64,000 bases of DNA, from positions 32,197 to 96,196 of the forward strand of contig DATKUB010000054.1 of the NCBI GenBank assembly GCA_035530875.1. The letters are read 5' to 3'. Positions 61,698-64,000 of this stretch are shown here, piece after piece; position 1 is the first letter of the stretch, and each line of letters opens with the position of its first letter. The position numbers and the translations under genes are program-made. The stretch comes from JANXYY01 sp035530875 (lineage in GTDB: Bacteria > Actinomycetota > Actinomycetes > Nanopelagicales > Nanopelagicaceae). Under the pieces are notes generated by a model that saw only the letters and a list, made by a program, of their open reading frames with translations, did no database searches and had not been told where the DNA came from.

Positions 61698-62423
61698 CTC
61701 GTCGAAGATAAGCGGAGCATCGTTATCGATGGTGGCGACGTGATAACTATCTGTTAAAACGATCTCCTTCTTAGACGTCGATGCCGCATTGGCCAAGATC
61801 CACTCAGCGTTTGTAGATGGAACCACATGGTCTTCAATGCTGTGCAGTAGGAGGAGAGGTGCCTTCACGTCGCCAATTCGTGAACGTACCTCAGATAGTA
61901 GGCCAAGCATTGACTTGGCCGCCTTGATTGGCGTGGCATCGTAAGCGAATTCATTTACGCCAGGCTTCTTGATGTCATTTCCTACTGCCGGCCTCAACGC
62001 AATGAAGCGCGAAACGATCGGAATCAGAATCCGATTAATTCCCCTGATGTGAATCAATGGGTTCACCAGAACAATTCCAGCGGGTCTGTGTAGTTCAGCC
62101 AGACGCAAAGTAAGCGCACCGCCCATCGACAATGAGCAGATAAAGACCTTCTCGCACTTCTGATTGAGATCGAGATAGGCCGACTCAACAGTTTCATACC
62201 ACGCTGACCAAGTCGTTCGATTCAAATCCTCTGGCGAGGTCCCATGGCCGGGGAGCAGCGGCAGACGCACCGCATACCCTCGAGCGGAAATGAACTCAGC
62301 CCACGGCCGAAGCGAGGCAGGTGATCCGGTAAAACCATGCACGAAGAGCACACCTATGCCATTCGTGCCTTCGCTCGACCACGGGGCGACCTCTGCCCCA
62401 CCTTGCACCGTCGCATCTGTCAT
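61668..62423 (-). CDS. Carboxylesterase / monoacylglycerol-lipase-like alpha/beta hydrolase
   Basis: 251 residues, Est30-type. GVLFVHGFTGSPASLRPWAEF is the oxyanion segment, the nucleophile is in CSLSMGGAL, the Asp is in LLLHSIEDHVVP and the His is in DSYHVATIDND. Eleven bases after glpK on the same strand. An esterase releasing glycerol from acylglycerols would feed the kinase, a reasonable but unproven pairing. Confidence 0.85.
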   Translation of the reverse strand: MTDATVQGGAEVAPWSSEGTNGIGVLFVHGFTGSPASLRPWAEFISARGYAVRLPLLPGHGTSPEDLNRTTWSAWYETVESAYLDLNQKCEKVFICSLSMGGALTLRLAELHRPAGIVLVNPLIHIRGINRILIPIVSRFIALRPAVGNDIKKPGVNEFAYDATPIKAAKSMLGLLSEVRSRIGDVKAPLLLLHSIEDHVVPSTNAEWILANAASTSKKEIVLTDSYHVATIDNDAPLIFDESLSFIESFK

Positions 62424-62434
62424 GGCTTCAGCTC

Positions 62435-63880
62435 CTACTCTCCGAAAAGTCTGACCGCAGCGATGGCTTTCTGCCAGCGATCGTGATCAACAATTGTCGC
62501 GCCAGTCCCGATCTCCTCATCAACTGACTTGTCTGACCGAACCGGCCACCCAAGCCCAAGGCGTGCCAACTCACCAGCACCGAGTGCCGTCGATTCTGGA
62601 TCTAGTCTTCTGTGCACCGGTCGGCCAAGGGCAGCTGCTTGAAGTTGGCAGAGAAGGGTGTTTGCGCTCGCTCCGCCATGCGCGCCGAGAAATGGGAGGC
62701 GCAGATTGCTGCCAGATTCCATCATTTCGACTACGTCTGCAACTTGCCAAGCGATTGACTCAAGCAAGGCGCGCGCAATATGCGCCGTCGTAGTTCCACG
62801 AGTTATCCCAAGGATCGCCCCGCGAGCGTTTGGATCCCAATGCGGAGCACCCAATCCGGTCAACGCCGGCACTACAACAACACCTGCCGAGTCGGAGACG
62901 CTAGCCGCCAGCGCTTCAATTTCAGCTGACGAGGCAACGGCACCAAGTCCGTCACGGAACCACTGAACTGCAGAGCCGGTGACGAAGACTGCGCCTTCAG
63001 AGGCGAAACTTCGACGTCCATCCGGGTGCGCAAGCGCAACCGTTGCCAGTAACCCACCCTCCGTCGGCGGGATTTCGTCTCCCGTGTTGACCAGGACAAA
63101 AGAACCTGTCCCATAGGCGCAAGCGGCGGATCCCAACCCCGTCCCAGCCTGACCAACGAGCGCAGCCTGCTGATCACCGGCAATCGCGGTTATCGGAGCA
63201 TTGATGCCCAGAAATACCTCGGGATCACACTGAGCCAAATCACCATATGAGGAAGTAATTTCCGCAAGGGCATGGCGCGGGACACCGAATAAGCCAAGCA
63301 ATTCCTCGTCCCAGTCGCCGCTTAGCAGGTCGTACAACAAGGTGCGAGAGGCGTTCGTCGCGTCCGTTATGTGCCGTCGGCCATTTGTAAGCCGTGCTAC
63401 TAGATAAGAGTCCACGGTGCCCACCGCAAATCGACCGTCCTCTATCCCGGCCCAAATCTTGGGTTCGTTCTCCTTAATCCACATGATTTTGGTCGCCGTG
63501 AAATAGGGATCGAGTCTGAGCCCGGTACGCGAAACGTCAGCATCCTTTAGTCGATCGCAAATCTCACTTGTGCGACGATCCTGCCAGACAATCGCCGGGC
63601 GAGCGCTTCGCAATGTTTTTCGATCCCAAATGACTAGAGTTTCTCGCTGATTGGTCAGACCAACGCCATCAATGTCGGAAACTCGATCGCCTACCGCCTG
63701 GGCAACTGCCATCAAAAGGGCTTCGAAGATCTCATCAGGCTCATGTTCCACCCAACCTGGTTGTGGAAAATGCTGGGCGAAGTCTCTATGCCCACGACCC
63801 ACCACTTGCTGATCTCTATCAATAACAAGCGTCGTCACGCCGGTCGTACCAGCGTCGATCGCCAAGATTAAATCAGCCAC
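62435..63880 (-). CDS. glpK: Glycerol kinase
   Basis: 481 residues, FGGY carbohydrate kinase. LAIDAGTTGVTTLVIDRD is the phosphate-1 loop, GLTNQRETLVIWD and IVWQDRRT are substrate-contact segments, GDQQAALVGQAG holds the catalytic Asp, and YGTGSFVLVNTG and HGGASANTLLCQLQAAALGRPV complete the family pattern. Makes glycerol-3-phosphate from glycerol and ATP. Starts at GTG (63880) with a poor ribosome site. A 21-bp repeat array lies immediately upstream. Confidence 0.94.
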   Translation of the reverse strand: MADLILAIDAGTTGVTTLVIDRDQQVVGRGHRDFAQHFPQPGWVEHEPDEIFEALLMAVAQAVGDRVSDIDGVGLTNQRETLVIWDRKTLRSARPAIVWQDRRTSEICDRLKDADVSRTGLRLDPYFTATKIMWIKENEPKIWAGIEDGRFAVGTVDSYLVARLTNGRRHITDATNASRTLLYDLLSGDWDEELLGLFGVPRHALAEITSSYGDLAQCDPEVFLGINAPITAIAGDQQAALVGQAGTGLGSAACAYGTGSFVLVNTGDEIPPTEGGLLATVALAHPDGRRSFASEGAVFVTGSAVQWFRDGLGAVASSAEIEALAASVSDSAGVVVVPALTGLGAPHWDPNARGAILGITRGTTTAHIARALLESIAWQVADVVEMMESGSNLRLPFLGAHGGASANTLLCQLQAAALGRPVHRRLDPESTALGAGELARLGLGWPVRSDKSVDEEIGTGATIVDHDRWQKAIAAVRLFGE

Positions 63881-63905
63881 AGCGGCGAGCCTACGACGAA
63901 TTCAT

Positions 63906-64000
63906 GAGGCAAGGCGCCGCTCACGGGAGGCAAGGCGCCGCTCACGGGAGGCAAGGCGCCGCTCACGGGAGGCAAGGCGCCGCTCACGGGAGGCAAGGCG
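63906..64000. repeat. 21-bp tandem repeat, four full copies and a fifth cut by the window edge
   Basis: Units at 63906, 63927, 63948 and 63969 are identical; a fifth begins at 63990. Each begins GAGGCAAG, has a central GGCGCC palindrome and ends GCTCACGG. Located upstream of glpK. Variant of the arrays at 23291 and 58445. Confidence 0.92.

Noticed and set aside
23291..64000. 21-bp repeats as a CRISPR array
   Set aside because: Units are directly adjacent without spacers, and no cas genes are in the window.

Overview
This window looks like a chromosomal segment of an actinobacterium (Actinomycetota) of moderate GC content, possibly a free-living planktonic lineage. The evidence is the gene order clpX-valS-folC next to tig-clpP1-clpP2, a two-subunit ClpP, group II truncated hemoglobin, EttA, a PepN starting with a PG-NLTR-type N-terminus, a ClgR-type operator and Streptomyces-like PHO box units. 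Genus cannot be assigned from the sequence alone. Most genes are packed tightly, with many ATGA or TGATG start/stop overlaps.

Layout. 1-8.1 kb holds housekeeping genes for folate, tRNA charging and proteostasis (folC, valS, clpX, clpP2, clpP1, an alpha/beta hydrolase, tig). 8.1-12.3 kb has tRNA-Pro and tRNA-Gly, small Lys-rich proteins, a secreted collagen-like protein, a second secreted protein and trmB. 12.4-25.8 kb has peptidases (pepN, S9), a short MscS channel, glbO with a GH13 glucosidase, ettA, ssb, tRNA-Arg, a decayed methyltransferase pseudogene and small metabolic genes. 25.8-27.8 kb carries two unrelated sulfotransferases. 28-33.5 kb is a phosphate uptake operon, pstC-pstA-pstB-pstS-pstS', behind a PHO box. 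33.6-35.5 kb has an MFS transporter, orn and tRNA-His.

The most interesting part is 37-52.7 kb, a catabolic island. It lies downstream of a partial copy of the tRNA-His 3' end, a possible attachment site. On the minus strand, eleven genes run without a large gap: an ABC substrate-binding protein, a split UxaA-type lyase resembling (2R)-sulfolactate sulfo-lyase (SuyA, SuyB), a LacI regulator, a D-2-hydroxyacid dehydrogenase, a creatininase-family hydrolase, a Gfo/Idh oxidoreductase, a cupin, a fumarylacetoacetate-hydrolase-family enzyme, and the ABC ATPase and permease. Divergently, an alpha/beta hydrolase overlaps a YeiH/SuyZ-type putative sulfate exporter. The divergent promoters have the same layout: a -35 box, a 17-base spacer, a -10 box, and an identical 17-base operator-like site at the predicted start of transcription, in mirror orientation. 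My reading is a LacI-controlled organosulfonate uptake and desulfonation module with unusual accessory enzymes. The substrate is not known. A convergent amidase-SDR-aminotransferase operon sits at the proximal end.

52.7-64 kb returns to a mixed core: a membrane protein, a phosphoribosyltransferase/erythromycin-esterase-like/dienelactone-hydrolase-like operon, a secreted TIM-barrel-like protein, tRNA-Glu and tRNA-Gln, gltX with a second fumarylacetoacetate-hydrolase-family gene, a conserved actinobacterial protein, an esterase and glpK. A family of 21-bp tandem repeats occurs at three intergenic places (23.3, 58.4 and 63.9 kb).
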